NCBI RefSeq assembly: GCF_005116465.1
Contig: NZ_SWBM01000009.1
Coordinates: 60,392 to 124,391, forward strand
Direction: 5' to 3'
DNA length: 64,000 nt
From: Robertmurraya kyonggiensis
GTDB lineage: Bacteria > Bacillota > Bacilli > Bacillales > Cytobacillaceae
Shown piece after piece: positions 50,061-62,740 of the stretch. Position 1 is the first letter of the stretch. Each line of letters begins with the position of its first letter. A program made the translations under genes and the position numbers. A model generated the notes under the pieces. It worked only from the letters and a program-made list of their open reading frames with translations. It was not told where the DNA came from and searched no databases.

Positions 50061-50101
50061 TTAAAGGCGGGTTCTTTTAAGGTAACAATTACCCCTACTA
50101 A

Positions 50102-51922
<1,821 letters not shown>

Positions 51923-51927
51923 ATGGG

Positions 51928-51977
51928 AAAGGGACTGAGAAAGCACATAGAAAGTGCTGAATCAGTCCCTTTTGTTT
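51928..51977 (+). terminator. Terminator of the amylase gene
   Basis: AAAGGGACTGA pairs with TCAGTCCCTTT, with an inner AGCAC/GTGCT arm, followed by TTGTTT; six bases after the stop codon. Confidence 0.85.
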
Positions 51978-52038
51978 GCCGCTTCCTAGTGAGCACTTTT
52001 AAAATATCATAAGAAAATTATAAAACTAGTGAACATAG

Positions 52039-52089
52039 AAAAAGCAAATGCTCTGGAATGCACTTAAATTCCAGAACCAGTTGCTTTTT
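52039..52089. terminator. Second, bidirectional-looking hairpin downstream of the amylase gene
   Basis: AAAAAGCAA/TTGCTTTTT outer arms and CTGGAAT/ATTCCAG inner arms, T-rich on both strands. No minus-strand gene ends here; perhaps a back-up terminator or relic. Confidence 0.65.
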
Positions 52090-52197
52090 CTTTTATACGT
52101 TTTTTCCGCTTTAGATACAGATATATCAAAGAAGCTTCGATTAGAACCCTTAAGAACTACTCTATAACTGAATATTTTTAACCATTATCAATATCTT

Positions 52198-52226
52198 TGA
52201 CACAAATTAAATTTTCACCCGTCTAA
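52198..52226 (+). promoter_or_regulatory. Predicted ECF-type promoter of the sigma/anti-sigma operon
   Basis: TGACAC at 52198-52203, 16-bp spacer, CGTCTAA at 52220-52226; close to the TGAAAC-N16-CGTC pattern of Bacillus ECF sigma factors. Thirty-five bp before the sigma-factor ATG, suggesting autoregulation. Confidence 0.7.
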
Positions 52227-52261
52227 TAAGGTGAATTCAAATATCGGGGGACCCTAACTTT

Positions 52262-52780
52262 ATGACAAATGTTAGAGAGATCATTTCAGAGTGGTTTTAC
52301 CTATATAGCAATGACGTTTACAACTTTTTGGTTTACTACACAGGTACAACAGATGTGGAGGATTTAGTACAAGAGGTTTTTATTAAAGCTGGGCGTGGCC
52401 TTAACTCATATAAAAATCTGGCCCCACCCAAGACTTGGCTCTTCACCATTGCACGAAATACAGCCATAGACGAAGCGAGAAAGATAGAAACAAAGACTAG
52501 CAAAAAGAGTGCACCACTCTATGAGCGATTGTTGAAGCAGCAAACAACAGCTAATCCAGAACATATCCTCCTAAAAAAGGAAGAACAGAGAGAACTTTAC
52601 CTCTCAATCTCTAAACTGAAAAAGAAATTTCGAGAAGTGTTAATCCTGAGGGGAATTCAAGGATTATCCGTAAGGGAAACTGCCCAAATATTAAATTGGA
52701 GGGAAACCGAGGTACGCACAAATTACCATCGTGCGCTAAAGGCGTTGCGGCTGCATTTAAGTCAGGAGGATCGCAAGTGA
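52262..52780 (+). CDS. ECF-subfamily RNA polymerase sigma factor
   Basis: 172 aa: sigma-2 region ~10-75 (FLVYYTGTTDVEDLVQEVFI, the core-binding DVEDLVQE box) and sigma-4 region ~110-165 (LILRGIQGLSVRETAQILNW) joined by a Lys-rich linker. GGGGG lies before the ATG. The stop overlaps the GTG of the next gene. Resembles the SigX/SigY/SigV group of Bacillus without clear identity to one; the regulon is unknown. Confidence 0.92.
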   Translation: MTNVREIISEWFYLYSNDVYNFLVYYTGTTDVEDLVQEVFIKAGRGLNSYKNLAPPKTWLFTIARNTAIDEARKIETKTSKKSAPLYERLLKQQTTANPEHILLKKEEQRELYLSISKLKKKFREVLILRGIQGLSVRETAQILNWRETEVRTNYHRALKALRLHLSQEDRK

Positions 52781-53622
52781 AAGATAATCAAAATCATTTA
52801 GAAGAAAAGCTTAGTGAATTACCAAGACATAGTTTGAGTAAGTCAACACAAGACCATATGCATCAACAGGTGATGAATGCCCTAAACGATGTAGAGGTAC
52901 AACAAAAAGGGAGCAGAATATTAATGAAAAAAATACAAATAGGAATTGCGTCATCAGCTGCAATTGTTTTATTTGGTATATTGAGTGTAAACTTTATCCT
53001 TAATAATGAAAATCACTCTGGAGAACAAGAAATAAAAGAACCAGAAGTAGAAGTAGAGCAAACTCCAACACCTAACAAGGATATACAGCAAGATTATCAG
53101 GAGCAAGACCAGAAGGATATAGAGACTACTGACGAAGAACAAGTAAGTGTGGAACAAAAAGCAACAGCAATATATAATGCCCTTCGTAACCGAGATATGG
53201 ATTTACTATCAAGCTACGTACATTCGGAGAAAGGTCTATTTTTATCACTATCGTCTTACCTACAAGATTATGGAGTTGTTTTTGAAAAAAGTGAAGTCTC
53301 TTCACTACTGGAAGATGACAAGGAGTATACATGGGGCATCGGAGAAGCAAATATGGAACTAATCTATACTCCAAAGGATTACATGGATAGGTTCTTAAAA
53401 CCAGATACTTTCCTCCACCCTGATAATGCATTTTTTGACTCTCAAACACCACGGAGCGACTTGCACAAACCAATAGAGGCAGCCTTCCCAGGGTCCAAAA
53501 TCGTCGAGTTTTATAAAGAAACTAAATATGAAGATTGGAAAAGCGTCTACCTTGTATTTGAACCAAACGAACATTCAATCTGGGAGCTAGTCGCGATTAT
53601 AAGTAACGAGTGGACACCTTAA
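52777..53622 (+). CDS. Probable membrane anti-sigma factor
   Basis: 281 aa from the GTG at 52777, seven bases after AGGAGG and overlapping the sigma stop (GTGA). Cytosolic N-terminus ~1-50 with charged helices (no zinc HxxxCxxC motif), one TM segment near 55-75 (GIASSAAIVLFGILSVNFIL), an acidic Gln-rich linker, and an extracytoplasmic ~160-residue domain containing YVHSEKGLFLSLSSYL and FKEKS-like strands that recur in Bacillus exported proteins. The pairing with an ECF sigma is the main evidence for anti-sigma function. Confidence 0.8.
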   Translation: MKDNQNHLEEKLSELPRHSLSKSTQDHMHQQVMNALNDVEVQQKGSRILMKKIQIGIASSAAIVLFGILSVNFILNNENHSGEQEIKEPEVEVEQTPTPNKDIQQDYQEQDQKDIETTDEEQVSVEQKATAIYNALRNRDMDLLSSYVHSEKGLFLSLSSYLQDYGVVFEKSEVSSLLEDDKEYTWGIGEANMELIYTPKDYMDRFLKPDTFLHPDNAFFDSQTPRSDLHKPIEAAFPGSKIVEFYKETKYEDWKSVYLVFEPNEHSIWELVAIISNEWTP

Positions 53623-53660
53623 ATCATAAAACTTGTTCAAAACGTATTATGAAACTAAAT

Positions 53661-53697
53661 AAAAAACCTCTCGAAATATGATCGAGAGGTTTTTTTG
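53661..53697. terminator. Bidirectional terminator between the anti-sigma gene and groEL
   Basis: ACCTCTCGA (53666-53674) and TCGAGAGGT (53682-53690) with A and T runs on both sides; serves the converging sigma operon (+) and groEL (-). Confidence 0.88.
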
Positions 53698-53714
53698 ACA
53701 CTTTAAATGGCAGA

Positions 53715-55376
<1,662 letters not shown>

Positions 55377-55438
55377 TTAAAAATTGATTCACAAGCGACT
55401 AGACGTGTCCTTATGAAATGAATTCAACTCTACTTTAT

Positions 55439-55726
55439 TTATTCGCCAACAATAGCTAAGATGTCATTTTCACGTAAAATTAAGTATTCTGCACCTTGGT
55501 ACTTCACTTCTGTACCAGAGTATTTTGAGAAGATAATTCTTTCGCCTACTGCAACTTCTAGAGCTACACGCTCACCGTTGTCTAGTACGCGACCAGTACC
55601 TACAGCTACAACTTTTCCTTCTTGAGGCTTTTCTTTAGCTGAGTCAGGTAACACGATTCCGCTAGCAGTTTTTTCTTCAGTTTCAACAAGCTCGATAACA
55701 ATGCGATCACCTAGTGGCTTTAACAA
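55439..55726 (-). CDS. groES: 10-kDa co-chaperonin GroES
   Basis: 95 aa from a TTG start at 55726, nine bases after GAGGAGG, giving the normal [16 protein letters not shown]-terminus. An upstream in-frame start would add six atypical residues. The mobile loop [20 protein letters not shown] and C-terminal [10 protein letters not shown] are conserved. Caps GroEL. Confidence 0.95.
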   Translation of the reverse strand: MLKPLGDRIVIELVETEEKTASGIVLPDSAKEKPQEGKVVAVGTGRVLDNGERVALEVAVGERIIFSKYSGTEVKYQGAEYLILRENDILAIVGE

Positions 55727-55763
55727 GTGAAACAACCTCCTCATTTTACATATGTTTTATTTA

Positions 55764-55790
55764 TTAGCACTCTATCTACTCGAGTGCTAA
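55764..55790 (-). promoter_or_regulatory. CIRCE element (HrcA operator) upstream of groESL
   Basis: TTAGCACTC (55764-55772), nine bases, GAGTGCTAA (55782-55790): a perfect CIRCE inverted repeat. It lies in the groES leader, so HrcA represses groESL. Confidence 0.97.
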
Positions 55791-55800
55791 CACAATTATT

Positions 55801-55829
55801 ATATTAATGAATTCAAATAATTTTTGCAA
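55801..55829 (-). promoter_or_regulatory. SigA-type promoter of groESL
   Basis: Minus strand TTGCAA (55824-55829), 17-bp spacer, TAATAT (55801-55806), immediately upstream of CIRCE. Confidence 0.75.
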
Positions 55830-56068
55830 GCGTCAAAGAGCATTTTTTACATAAAATTTAACAACCATTTCAAAATACAACCTTTAAAGTATATACAAGT
55901 TTTCTTAAATTATCCGAACTTTTTCCTACTTCTAATTGTATCTTTCTCCTTTTTCTTAGTAGAATGGTTTATAGTGTAGGATAAGTCGTGAATTTGGGCT
56001 CTTAACGAAAGAATAGAGATTCTTTACATATATGTTTTAAAAGCCTAAATTAAAAGGGGAATCATAAT

Positions 56069-56806
56069 GTGAAAAAAGAATATTGGTATGTTCTAATTGC
56101 TTATATAGGAATGCAGCTTTCAACCTTTGTTGGGGTACCTGCTATTACCTTCGGAGGTATTTTACTGGGGCAAAATGTAGAAGATATGGCTGTCTTAGCC
56201 GGCGTAATCTGGATTGTGTTCAGCTTTGCCTTAGCGCTTCTGATCGTTCTATTACTACTCCGAAATGAAATGAAAAGTAATCAACTCGATCGAAATGCTT
56301 CATCAGTAGGAGCATCCGTCGTTTGGGGTGTATGTGGAATTTTTCTTGCCTTAATCGCACAAAGCTTAGCTGCCACAGTGGAAAGCTGGCTCGGAATTGA
56401 AATGGGGTCAGAAAATACGCAGCAAATCATCTCACTGATCGAATCTTTTCCGATTGTGATTATTGTTAGTTCCATTATTGGACCTATTTTAGAAGAAATC
56501 GTCTTTCGAAAAATCATTTTCGGTACATTCTATAAACGATTCAACTTTTTCCTATCAGCTCTTTTTAGCTCGGTCATTTTCGCCTTAGCCCATATGGAAA
56601 TTGAACATGTCTTACTATATTCCGCGATGGGATTCACATTTGCTTATCTTTATGTAAAAACAAAACGAATTCTCGTACCGATTTTCGCACACGTCGCGAT
56701 GAATACATTCGTTGTCTTAGTTCAATCTGTTTTTAAAGAGGATCTCGAAAAAATTATCGAGCAATCAGAAAAAATTCAAAGCTTCATCGGAGGTCTTTTC
56801 ATATGA
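56069..56806 (+). CDS. ydiL: CPBP-family intramembrane metalloprotease (YdiL-like)
   Basis: 245 aa, GTG start nine bases after AAAGGGG. About seven hydrophobic segments. Abi/CPBP motifs: PILEEIVFRKIIFG (EExxxR, ~150) , FALAHME (FxxxH, ~190) and ILVPIFAHVAMNTF (HxxxN, ~215). The ydiL-ydiK pair next to groES is conserved in B. subtilis. Substrate unknown. Confidence 0.88.
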   Translation: MKKEYWYVLIAYIGMQLSTFVGVPAITFGGILLGQNVEDMAVLAGVIWIVFSFALALLIVLLLLRNEMKSNQLDRNASSVGASVVWGVCGIFLALIAQSLAATVESWLGIEMGSENTQQIISLIESFPIVIIVSSIIGPILEEIVFRKIIFGTFYKRFNFFLSALFSSVIFALAHMEIEHVLLYSAMGFTFAYLYVKTKRILVPIFAHVAMNTFVVLVQSVFKEDLEKIIEQSEKIQSFIGGLFI

Positions 56807-57012
56807 GACAAACACCATTGTTTTCAGGCATTCTCTATATAATTCTCGGATTATTTTTCACCTATTTTGCAGTCCAGGACTTACAACAAAATGGCGAATG
56901 GGGAATCTTTACATACTTGCTTGTGATCCTAGCTACTTTTGATTTCGGAAACGGCATTCGGATGATCCTCTTCCATTTTAAAATCCGAACGCTACAGAAA
57001 AACAAAAAATGA
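56803..57012 (+). CDS. ydiK: Small membrane protein YdiK-like
   Basis: 69 aa with two hydrophobic segments (FSGILYIILGLFFTYFAV and FTYLLVILATFDFGNGI). The ATG overlaps the ydiL stop by four bases. Same neighbour and size as B. subtilis YdiK; function unknown. Confidence 0.82.
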   Translation: MRQTPLFSGILYIILGLFFTYFAVQDLQQNGEWGIFTYLLVILATFDFGNGIRMILFHFKIRTLQKNKK

Positions 57013-57039
57013 GTGGGTCTATTGGGACCCACTCATTTT
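57006..57039. terminator. Bidirectional terminator between ydiK and rex
   Basis: AAAATGAGTGGGTC and GACCCACTCATTTT form a 14-bp stem between the converging genes, overlapping the ydiK stop. Confidence 0.88.
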
Positions 57040-57702
57040 CTATTCTTCGATTTCTTCAACTTCGTTGACTCCATAATGCTTTAAGAAATACACCAAAGAT
57101 TGAAGCTCTACAGCAAGGTCAATATGGTGAACACGCATTGTCGCAGGAACGGTTAGTCGAGCTGGTGTGAAGTTTAAGATCCCTTTTACATTTGCTTTTG
57201 CCAAGCGATCAGTAATCGACTGTGCATAAGGAGCTGGAACCGTCAGAATTGCAATTGATATTCCTAGTTCCTCTAATACCTTTTCCATATCATCCATATG
57301 ATAAATTGTCACGCCGCTCATTGTTGAGCCGATTTTTGCCTCATCAATATCGAAAGCAACAGAAATTTTGGTATTGTTATTCTTTAAAAAATTATAATTT
57401 AACAGTGCTGTCCCAAGATTTCCGACCCCAACTAAAGCAACCTTCGTTAGCTCATCCTGGTCAAGCGTCTTACGGAAAAAGGACAATAAATAATCAACAT
57501 TGTAACCATACCCTTTTTTCCCAAGGGCTCCAAAATAAGAGAAATCTCTGCGAATTGTAGCCGAATCTACCTTTACCGCCTCACTCAATTCAGCTGAGGA
57601 TACTCTTAGCTTCCCTGCGGAATGTAGATTTTTTAAAAAACGATAATATAAAGGCAATCTTTTTGCTGTTGCTTGAGGAATCTTTAACGTTTCGCTGCTC
57701 AT
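57040..57702 (-). CDS. rex: Redox-sensing transcriptional repressor Rex
   Basis: 220 aa. N-terminal winged helix ([40 protein letters not shown]) and Rossmann domain with [16 protein letters not shown]; the conserved ATRRDF-type helix is SATIRRDF. Senses NADH/NAD+ and represses fermentative and respiratory genes. Located as in B. subtilis (ydiH), but the tatAy-tatCy genes that lie between rex and ydiK there are absent. Confidence 0.95.
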   Translation of the reverse strand: MSSETLKIPQATAKRLPLYYRFLKNLHSAGKLRVSSAELSEAVKVDSATIRRDFSYFGALGKKGYGYNVDYLLSFFRKTLDQDELTKVALVGVGNLGTALLNYNFLKNNNTKISVAFDIDEAKIGSTMSGVTIYHMDDMEKVLEELGISIAILTVPAPYAQSITDRLAKANVKGILNFTPARLTVPATMRVHHIDLAVELQSLVYFLKHYGVNEVEEIEE

Positions 57703-57750
57703 TTTATTTCCTCCACCCCTGTAAAATATGTCCGTATTAGATTGTAAATC

Positions 57751-58245
57751 TTATCGCACTTTATTTTCTCTTTTAAAATCCCCGTTCTTTCCACCTGTCT
57801 TCTCGACAAGATACGTCTTTCCAATAACCATGCCTTTGTCCACAGCCTTACACATATCATAGACGGTTAAAGCCGTAACAGAAGCCGCTGTTAACGCTTC
57901 CATTTCTACACCTGTATTTCCTTTTGTTTTGGCAGATGCAGTGATCATCAGTCGATAGTCATCATTCTCGATTTCCCATTCGAATGAAATATTCACACCT
58001 GTTAGTGGAATCGGATGACACATTGGAATAATGTCAGCTGTTTTTTTGCAAGCCATGATGCCAGCGACCTGAGCTACTGCCAATACATCGCCTTTTTTGT
58101 TGTGATTGTTCGTAATTTGATCGTATATTGCTTTGTTCACTGTTATACTTGAGTTAGCAACAGCTGTCCGTACGGTTTCCTGCTTGTCACTAACGTCCAC
58201 CATTTTGGCTCTGCCTTCTTCATTAAAATGTGTAAATTCTGCCAT
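57751..58245 (-). CDS. moaC: Cyclic pyranopterin monophosphate synthase MoaC
   Basis: 164 aa. Starts [18 protein letters not shown]; conserved [39 protein letters not shown] and [14 protein letters not shown] with catalytic Lys/Asp. Molybdenum-cofactor biosynthesis, second step with MoaA. Forty-eight bp upstream of rex in the same direction. Confidence 0.95.
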   Translation of the reverse strand: MAEFTHFNEEGRAKMVDVSDKQETVRTAVANSSITVNKAIYDQITNNHNKKGDVLAVAQVAGIMACKKTADIIPMCHPIPLTGVNISFEWEIENDDYRLMITASAKTKGNTGVEMEALTAASVTALTVYDMCKAVDKGMVIGKTYLVEKTGGKNGDFKRENKVR

Positions 58246-58410
58246 TAAGAAAACACCTCATTCCAAATATACACCATTTCGACAAATTTGTGAAAACATT
58301 GTTATCCATTTCACATAAAACTATTCGAGTTTATTCGAGAAACTCCTCTTTTATTGCCCTTACCCATTGATTAGGATACACTATTTTTAGACATATAGAG
58401 GTGAATATAA

Positions 58411-60336
58411 ATGATTTTATTACAGGTGAATCAACTCTCGAAATCGTTTGGGGCTGACCCCATTTTAACGAATATAAAGCTTGAAATTCAAACACGCGAT
58501 CGAATTGCCCTTGTTGGCCGTAATGGAGCTGGAAAATCGACGCTTCTTAAAATTATTGCCGGACAGCTTTCATATGAATCTGGTGAAATTGTGAAGCCAA
58601 AGGGTGTTGATATTGGCTATTTAGCCCAAAACACTGGATTGGAATCCGATTCTTCGATTTGGGATGAAATGCTGACTGTCTTTGAAGATTTGCAAAAACA
58701 AGAGAAGCTCCTTCGTAAGCTTGAAAAGCAAATGTCTGATCCTGCAATCTTCAACGATACTCGTGAGTATGAGCGGATTTTAAAAGAATATGACCATCTC
58801 CAGGTTTCTTTCAAAGAAAATGGCGGATACCAATACGAATCGGATATTCGTTCCGTATTACACGGCTTGAACTTTCATTCCTTTGATTACTCTACAAAAA
58901 TTTCGAGCTTAAGCGGAGGGCAAAAGACTAGACTTGCCCTGGCAAAGCTACTTTTAACGAAACCAGATATTCTGATATTGGATGAGCCGACGAACCACTT
59001 AGACATTGATACTCTATCTTGGTTAGAAGGCTATCTTCAAGGCTATGATGGAGCGATTTTAATCGTTTCCCATGACCGTTACTTTTTAGATAAGGTCGTT
59101 AATCAGGTGTACGAAATCTCAAGACTGCATATTAGCAAGTACACCGGCAACTACAGTGCGTATTTGGATCAAAAAGCGGCCAATTATGAGCGTGAAATGA
59201 AGCAATATGAGAAGCAACAAGAGGAAATTGCGAAGCTCCAGGATTTTATCCAACGAAATTTGGCGCGCGCCTCCACGACGAAAAGAGCACAAAGTCGTAG
59301 AAAACAACTTGATCGCATTCAAGTGATGGACAGGCCACTTGGAGATGAAAAGTCAGCTTCCTTTGGCTTTGACATCGAGCGTCAAAGTGGAAACGATGTC
59401 TTGAAAATCGATTCTTTAGCAGTCGGATATAATGGGGAAAAGGTTAGTGAAAATCTCTCTTTCCGTATTACTCGAGGAGATAGTATTGCCCTCGTTGGTC
59501 CGAACGGAATTGGTAAATCGACGCTATTAAAAACACTGATTGACCAGCTATCCCCAATCGCTGGAGAGATCCACTTCGGTTCAAACGTCACGATAGGATA
59601 CTATGATCAGGAGCAAACTCAGCTCTCGTCTAATAAAAGGGTATTAAACGAACTGTGGGACGAATATCCTCTTAAAAATGAAAAGGATATCCGCACGGTA
59701 CTAGGAAACTTCTTATTTTCTGGAGACGATGTCCTAAAGACTGTTTCAACCCTTTCAGGTGGGGAAAAGGCTCGACTTGTTTTAGCGAAACTGATGATGA
59801 AAAAAGCGAACTTTTTAATCCTGGATGAGCCAACGAACCATCTTGATTTAGACAGCAAGGAAGTGCTAGAGAACTCTCTCATCGATTATCCAGGAACGAT
59901 TCTGTTCGTATCCCACGATCGATACTTCATCAATCGAATCGCAACGAAAGTCATCGAGCTGGAACCTCAAAAAGCAAATGAGTTCCTTGGCGACTATGAT
60001 TACTATATTGAGAAGAAATTAGAAATTGAGGAAATAAAGGCTTTAGAGGCGGCAACGAAAATATCCACAGCTCCTAAGGCAGAGCAACAAGAGAAAACGA
60101 GTTATCAACAGGATAAAGAAGCGAAGAAACTTGAAAGACAACGGAAAAGAAGATTAGAAGAAATCGAAGAACTCATTGAAAAGCTTGAAGCCACGATCGA
60201 AACGAATGAACAATTGCTTTGTGAGCCTGAAGTTTTTCAGGACCATGAACGCGTTTTGGCCATTACAAGAGACAATGATCAAGCAAAAGAAGAGCTTGAA
60301 AATCTGTTGGAAGAATGGTCTGAATTAGCTGAATAA
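58411..60336 (+). CDS. ydiF: ABC-F family ATPase (YdiF-like)
   Basis: 641 aa. Two ABC domains: Walker A GRNGAGKST (~36) and GPNGIGKST (~366), signatures LSGGQKTRLALAKLL and LSGGEKARLVLAKLM, Walker B ILILDEPTNHLD twice. The inter-domain linker (AARLASTTKRAQSRRKQLDRI-like region) and the C-terminal coiled coil (~550-640) identify ABC-F. No membrane segments. Acts on ribosomes as a translation factor; may give low-level ribosome protection. Same locus as B. subtilis ydiF. Confidence 0.93.
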   Translation: MILLQVNQLSKSFGADPILTNIKLEIQTRDRIALVGRNGAGKSTLLKIIAGQLSYESGEIVKPKGVDIGYLAQNTGLESDSSIWDEMLTVFEDLQKQEKLLRKLEKQMSDPAIFNDTREYERILKEYDHLQVSFKENGGYQYESDIRSVLHGLNFHSFDYSTKISSLSGGQKTRLALAKLLLTKPDILILDEPTNHLDIDTLSWLEGYLQGYDGAILIVSHDRYFLDKVVNQVYEISRLHISKYTGNYSAYLDQKAANYEREMKQYEKQQEEIAKLQDFIQRNLARASTTKRAQSRRKQLDRIQVMDRPLGDEKSASFGFDIERQSGNDVLKIDSLAVGYNGEKVSENLSFRITRGDSIALVGPNGIGKSTLLKTLIDQLSPIAGEIHFGSNVTIGYYDQEQTQLSSNKRVLNELWDEYPLKNEKDIRTVLGNFLFSGDDVLKTVSTLSGGEKARLVLAKLMMKKANFLILDEPTNHLDLDSKEVLENSLIDYPGTILFVSHDRYFINRIATKVIELEPQKANEFLGDYDYYIEKKLEIEEIKALEAATKISTAPKAEQQEKTSYQQDKEAKKLERQRKRRLEEIEELIEKLEATIETNEQLLCEPEVFQDHERVLAITRDNDQAKEELENLLEEWSELAE

Positions 60337-60347
60337 TTCGTTACTGA

Positions 60348-60386
60348 AGAACCGGGATAGAAGATCTATGCCCGGTTCTTTTTTTC
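60348..60386 (+). terminator. Terminator of ydiF
   Basis: AGAACCGGG (60348-60356) and CCCGGTTCT (60371-60379) followed by T7. Confidence 0.88.
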
Positions 60387-60444
60387 CACAAAATTATTCA
60401 CATTAGGGACTCCATAATATAAGCCTTCCACAGACTTTTCCACA

Positions 60445-60505
60445 TTATCCACAAAATAAGTGGTTTTTATCCACATTATCAACAGTATATCAACATTTAT
60501 CCACA
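60445..60505 (+). promoter_or_regulatory. DnaA-box cluster between ydiF and tsaD
   Basis: Perfect TTATCCACA boxes at 60445-60453, 60467-60475 and 60497-60505 and a one-mismatch TTATCAACA at 60476-60484, all in the same orientation and spaced 22, 9 and 21 bp. A partial box lies near 60437 (tttccacat). From memory, B. subtilis has a DnaA-box cluster at the gcp/ydiF locus that titrates DnaA. Confidence 0.8.
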
Positions 60506-60533
60506 AAAAAATCCCCTTCTAAGCGGGGATTTT
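60505..60533 (-). terminator. Terminator of tsaD
   Basis: ATCCCC (60511-60516)/GGGGAT (60525-60530) with CTTAGAA loop; on the minus strand followed by T7. Confidence 0.8.
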
Positions 60534-60546
60534 GTCATAGTTCAAA

Positions 60547-61569
60547 TTATTGGTTGTGGATGGTGATATCCAATCCAGGATTAGCGTTTAAATTAAGGCC
60601 AGCTCTCTGTCCTTTTTCAAAGAAAATGCTCCCTGCTGCGGCAATCATAGCCGCATTATCGGTACATAGAGACAATGGTGGTATAACTAGCTCCACATTG
60701 ATCTCTCCAAAAGCTTCTTCTAATCGATTGCGAAGTCCTTTATTCGCAGCTACGCCTCCAGCAAGCAATACTTGGTTTACCTTATATTCTTCCGTAGCCT
60801 TTAGTGTTTTTGTTACGAGAACGTCAATGACACTTTCTTGGAAGCTTGCAGCAAGATCTTCTGGCTTAATGGTTTCTCCTCTTTGCTCTGCATTGTGGAC
60901 TGTGTTAATAACAGCTGATTTCAAACCACTAAAACTAAAATCATAAGAGCCTTCTTCTAGCCATGCTCTTGGTAAATTAATGATCGGCTCTCCAACCTGT
61001 GCTAAGCGGTCAATATGAGGACCACCGGGGTAAGGCATATTCAACGTCCGTGCTACCTTATCATAAGCCTCACCGGCAGCATCGTCTCTCGTCTCCCCGA
61101 TCACTTCAAAATGACCATGCTCTTTCATATACACAAGCTCCGTATGTCCACCTGATACAACGAGAGAAAGAAGAGGAAACTTCATTTCTGTCACCAAACG
61201 ATTCGCATAAATATGACCTGCAATATGATGTACCGGCACTAACGGAATTTGATGGGCAAAAGACAGAGCTTTCGCAGCATTTACACCAATTAATAACGCC
61301 CCTACTAGGCCAGGTCCTTCCGTCACAGCAATTCCATCTATATCCTTAAATTCAAGTGTGGCCTGGCTCATTGCTTCTTCTAACACAATCGTAAGCTGTT
61401 CAACATGATGGCGAGAAGCAATTTCCGGAACAACTCCACCAAATCGTTTATGGCTTTCAATTTGAGATGCAACAACATTGGCAACAATTTCACGTCCATT
61501 TTTAATAATTGCCACAGCTGTTTCGTCACAGCTTGTCTCAATCCCGAGTATATATTGATCTTTTTCCAT
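60547..61569 (-). CDS. tsaD: tRNA N6-threonylcarbamoyladenosine transferase TsaD (Gcp)
   Basis: 340 aa from the ATG at 61569 (the rimI stop overlaps, TAATG). ASKHA fold. [20 protein letters not shown]; metal-binding His115 and His119 in [23 protein letters not shown] near the C-terminus. Transfers the threonylcarbamoyl group to A37 of ANN-decoding tRNAs with TsaB and TsaE. Confidence 0.96.
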   Translation of the reverse strand: MEKDQYILGIETSCDETAVAIIKNGREIVANVVASQIESHKRFGGVVPEIASRHHVEQLTIVLEEAMSQATLEFKDIDGIAVTEGPGLVGALLIGVNAAKALSFAHQIPLVPVHHIAGHIYANRLVTEMKFPLLSLVVSGGHTELVYMKEHGHFEVIGETRDDAAGEAYDKVARTLNMPYPGGPHIDRLAQVGEPIINLPRAWLEEGSYDFSFSGLKSAVINTVHNAEQRGETIKPEDLAASFQESVIDVLVTKTLKATEEYKVNQVLLAGGVAANKGLRNRLEEAFGEINVELVIPPLSLCTDNAAMIAAAGSIFFEKGQRAGLNLNANPGLDITIHNQ

Positions 61570-62018
61570 TATAAATTCACCCACATTACTAAAGCATCCT
61601 CTTGATTATCCGTATAATAATTCTTTCTTATGCCACCATCTCGGAAACCCAATTTACGATAAAGAGATTGAGCAACTTGATTGGACACTCTAACCTCTAA
61701 CGTCATCGATTTCGCTCCCTTTTCTTTAGCAACCTTCATAATCTCAGTTAATAAGGTCTCTCCAAGTTTCTTACCTCGATAGTTTGGCAAAAGGGCAATA
61801 TTTGTGACATGGGCCTCATCGACAATAATCCACACACCACAATAGCCAAAAATAACTTCTTCATCCTCTAAAACTAAGTATAGAGCAAAGCGATTCTTCG
61901 TTAATTCATTTTCAAAAGATTCTCTGCTCCAAGGAGTTGCAAAAGATTCATTCTCGATAATGAGAATTTGATCAATATCTGCTTCTACCATTTTTCGAAG
62001 TGTTATTTGTTTATTCAT
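61569..62018 (-). CDS. rimI: Ribosomal-protein-alanine N-acetyltransferase RimI
   Basis: 149 aa, GNAT fold. Acetyl-CoA motif [17 protein letters not shown] (~80-96) and [19 protein letters not shown] near the start. Encoded between tsaB and tsaD as in B. subtilis ydiD. Confidence 0.92.
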   Translation of the reverse strand: MNKQITLRKMVEADIDQILIIENESFATPWSRESFENELTKNRFALYLVLEDEEVIFGYCGVWIIVDEAHVTNIALLPNYRGKKLGETLLTEIMKVAKEKGAKSMTLEVRVSNQVAQSLYRKLGFRDGGIRKNYYTDNQEDALVMWVNL

Positions 62019-62032
62019 ATCCTGGTTCGTCC

Positions 62033-62740
62033 TTAATTAGAGTCTTTTGCTTGATTCGCCTCAATCCATTTGGTTTCGGCTTCAGCTAATCGAATATAGT
62101 TTGGAACAAAGGTATGTACCTCTTCTCCTTCTCTATGCATACCTAAAAATGCTAATTCTGATGGTCGAGGATTCAGCTCAGTTAACTCAGCAAACTTCGC
62201 TTGCTCTCCCATTTCTTCTACAATAATCTCTTTGTGTAATGGAATATCGTTTCCGACAAATAGAACTGGCTGTGAAAGATTAGTCAGTTGCTTTGCCCAA
62301 TCCTTTGATTGTAAAATTTGATCCTTCTCTACTGTCTTGATCTTTCCATTTTCATATTGGTACAAACCTGTATAGATTTGCCCTCTTCTCGCATCAAAAA
62401 GAGGTGACACTCCACCTGGGAAGTATCTTCCGACTGCTGCTGCCAAAATCTCTAGACTCGATACACCAACAAGTGGAATCTTTAAGGTCCAAGATAATGT
62501 TTTTGCGATCGTTACACCAATTCTAACCCCTGTGTAAGAGCCTGGTCCTTGAGCTACAACAATCTTTGTTAAATCATTGGGCGTTAAATCACAATCCTTA
62601 AGTAGCATCTCGATGGCTGGCATAACACGAATCGAATGGTTTTTCTTAACGTTTGTTACGTACTCGCCAATGACCTTCTCCTCATCAATGATCGCTATCC
62701 CTAATGGATAATTTGATGTATCAATTGCTAATACCTTCAT
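62033..62740 (-). CDS. tsaB: tRNA t6A biosynthesis protein TsaB
   Basis: 235 aa, degenerate ASKHA paralogue of TsaD. MKVLAIDTSNYPLGIAIIDE start and the diagnostic IVVAQGPGSYTGVRIGVTIA. Scaffold for TsaD/TsaE. The ATG overlaps tsaE by four bases. Confidence 0.94.
   Translation of the reverse strand: MKVLAIDTSNYPLGIAIIDEEKVIGEYVTNVKKNHSIRVMPAIEMLLKDCDLTPNDLTKIVVAQGPGSYTGVRIGVTIAKTLSWTLKIPLVGVSSLEILAAAVGRYFPGGVSPLFDARRGQIYTGLYQYENGKIKTVEKDQILQSKDWAKQLTNLSQPVLFVGNDIPLHKEIIVEEMGEQAKFAELTELNPRPSELAFLGMHREGEEVHTFVPNYIRLAEAETKWIEANQAKDSN

Noticed and set aside
58289..58316. Rex-box-like half sites TTGTGAAA ... TTTCACAT upstream of moaC/ydiF
   Set aside because: The half sites are separated by about 12 bases, far more than in a canonical Rex operator.
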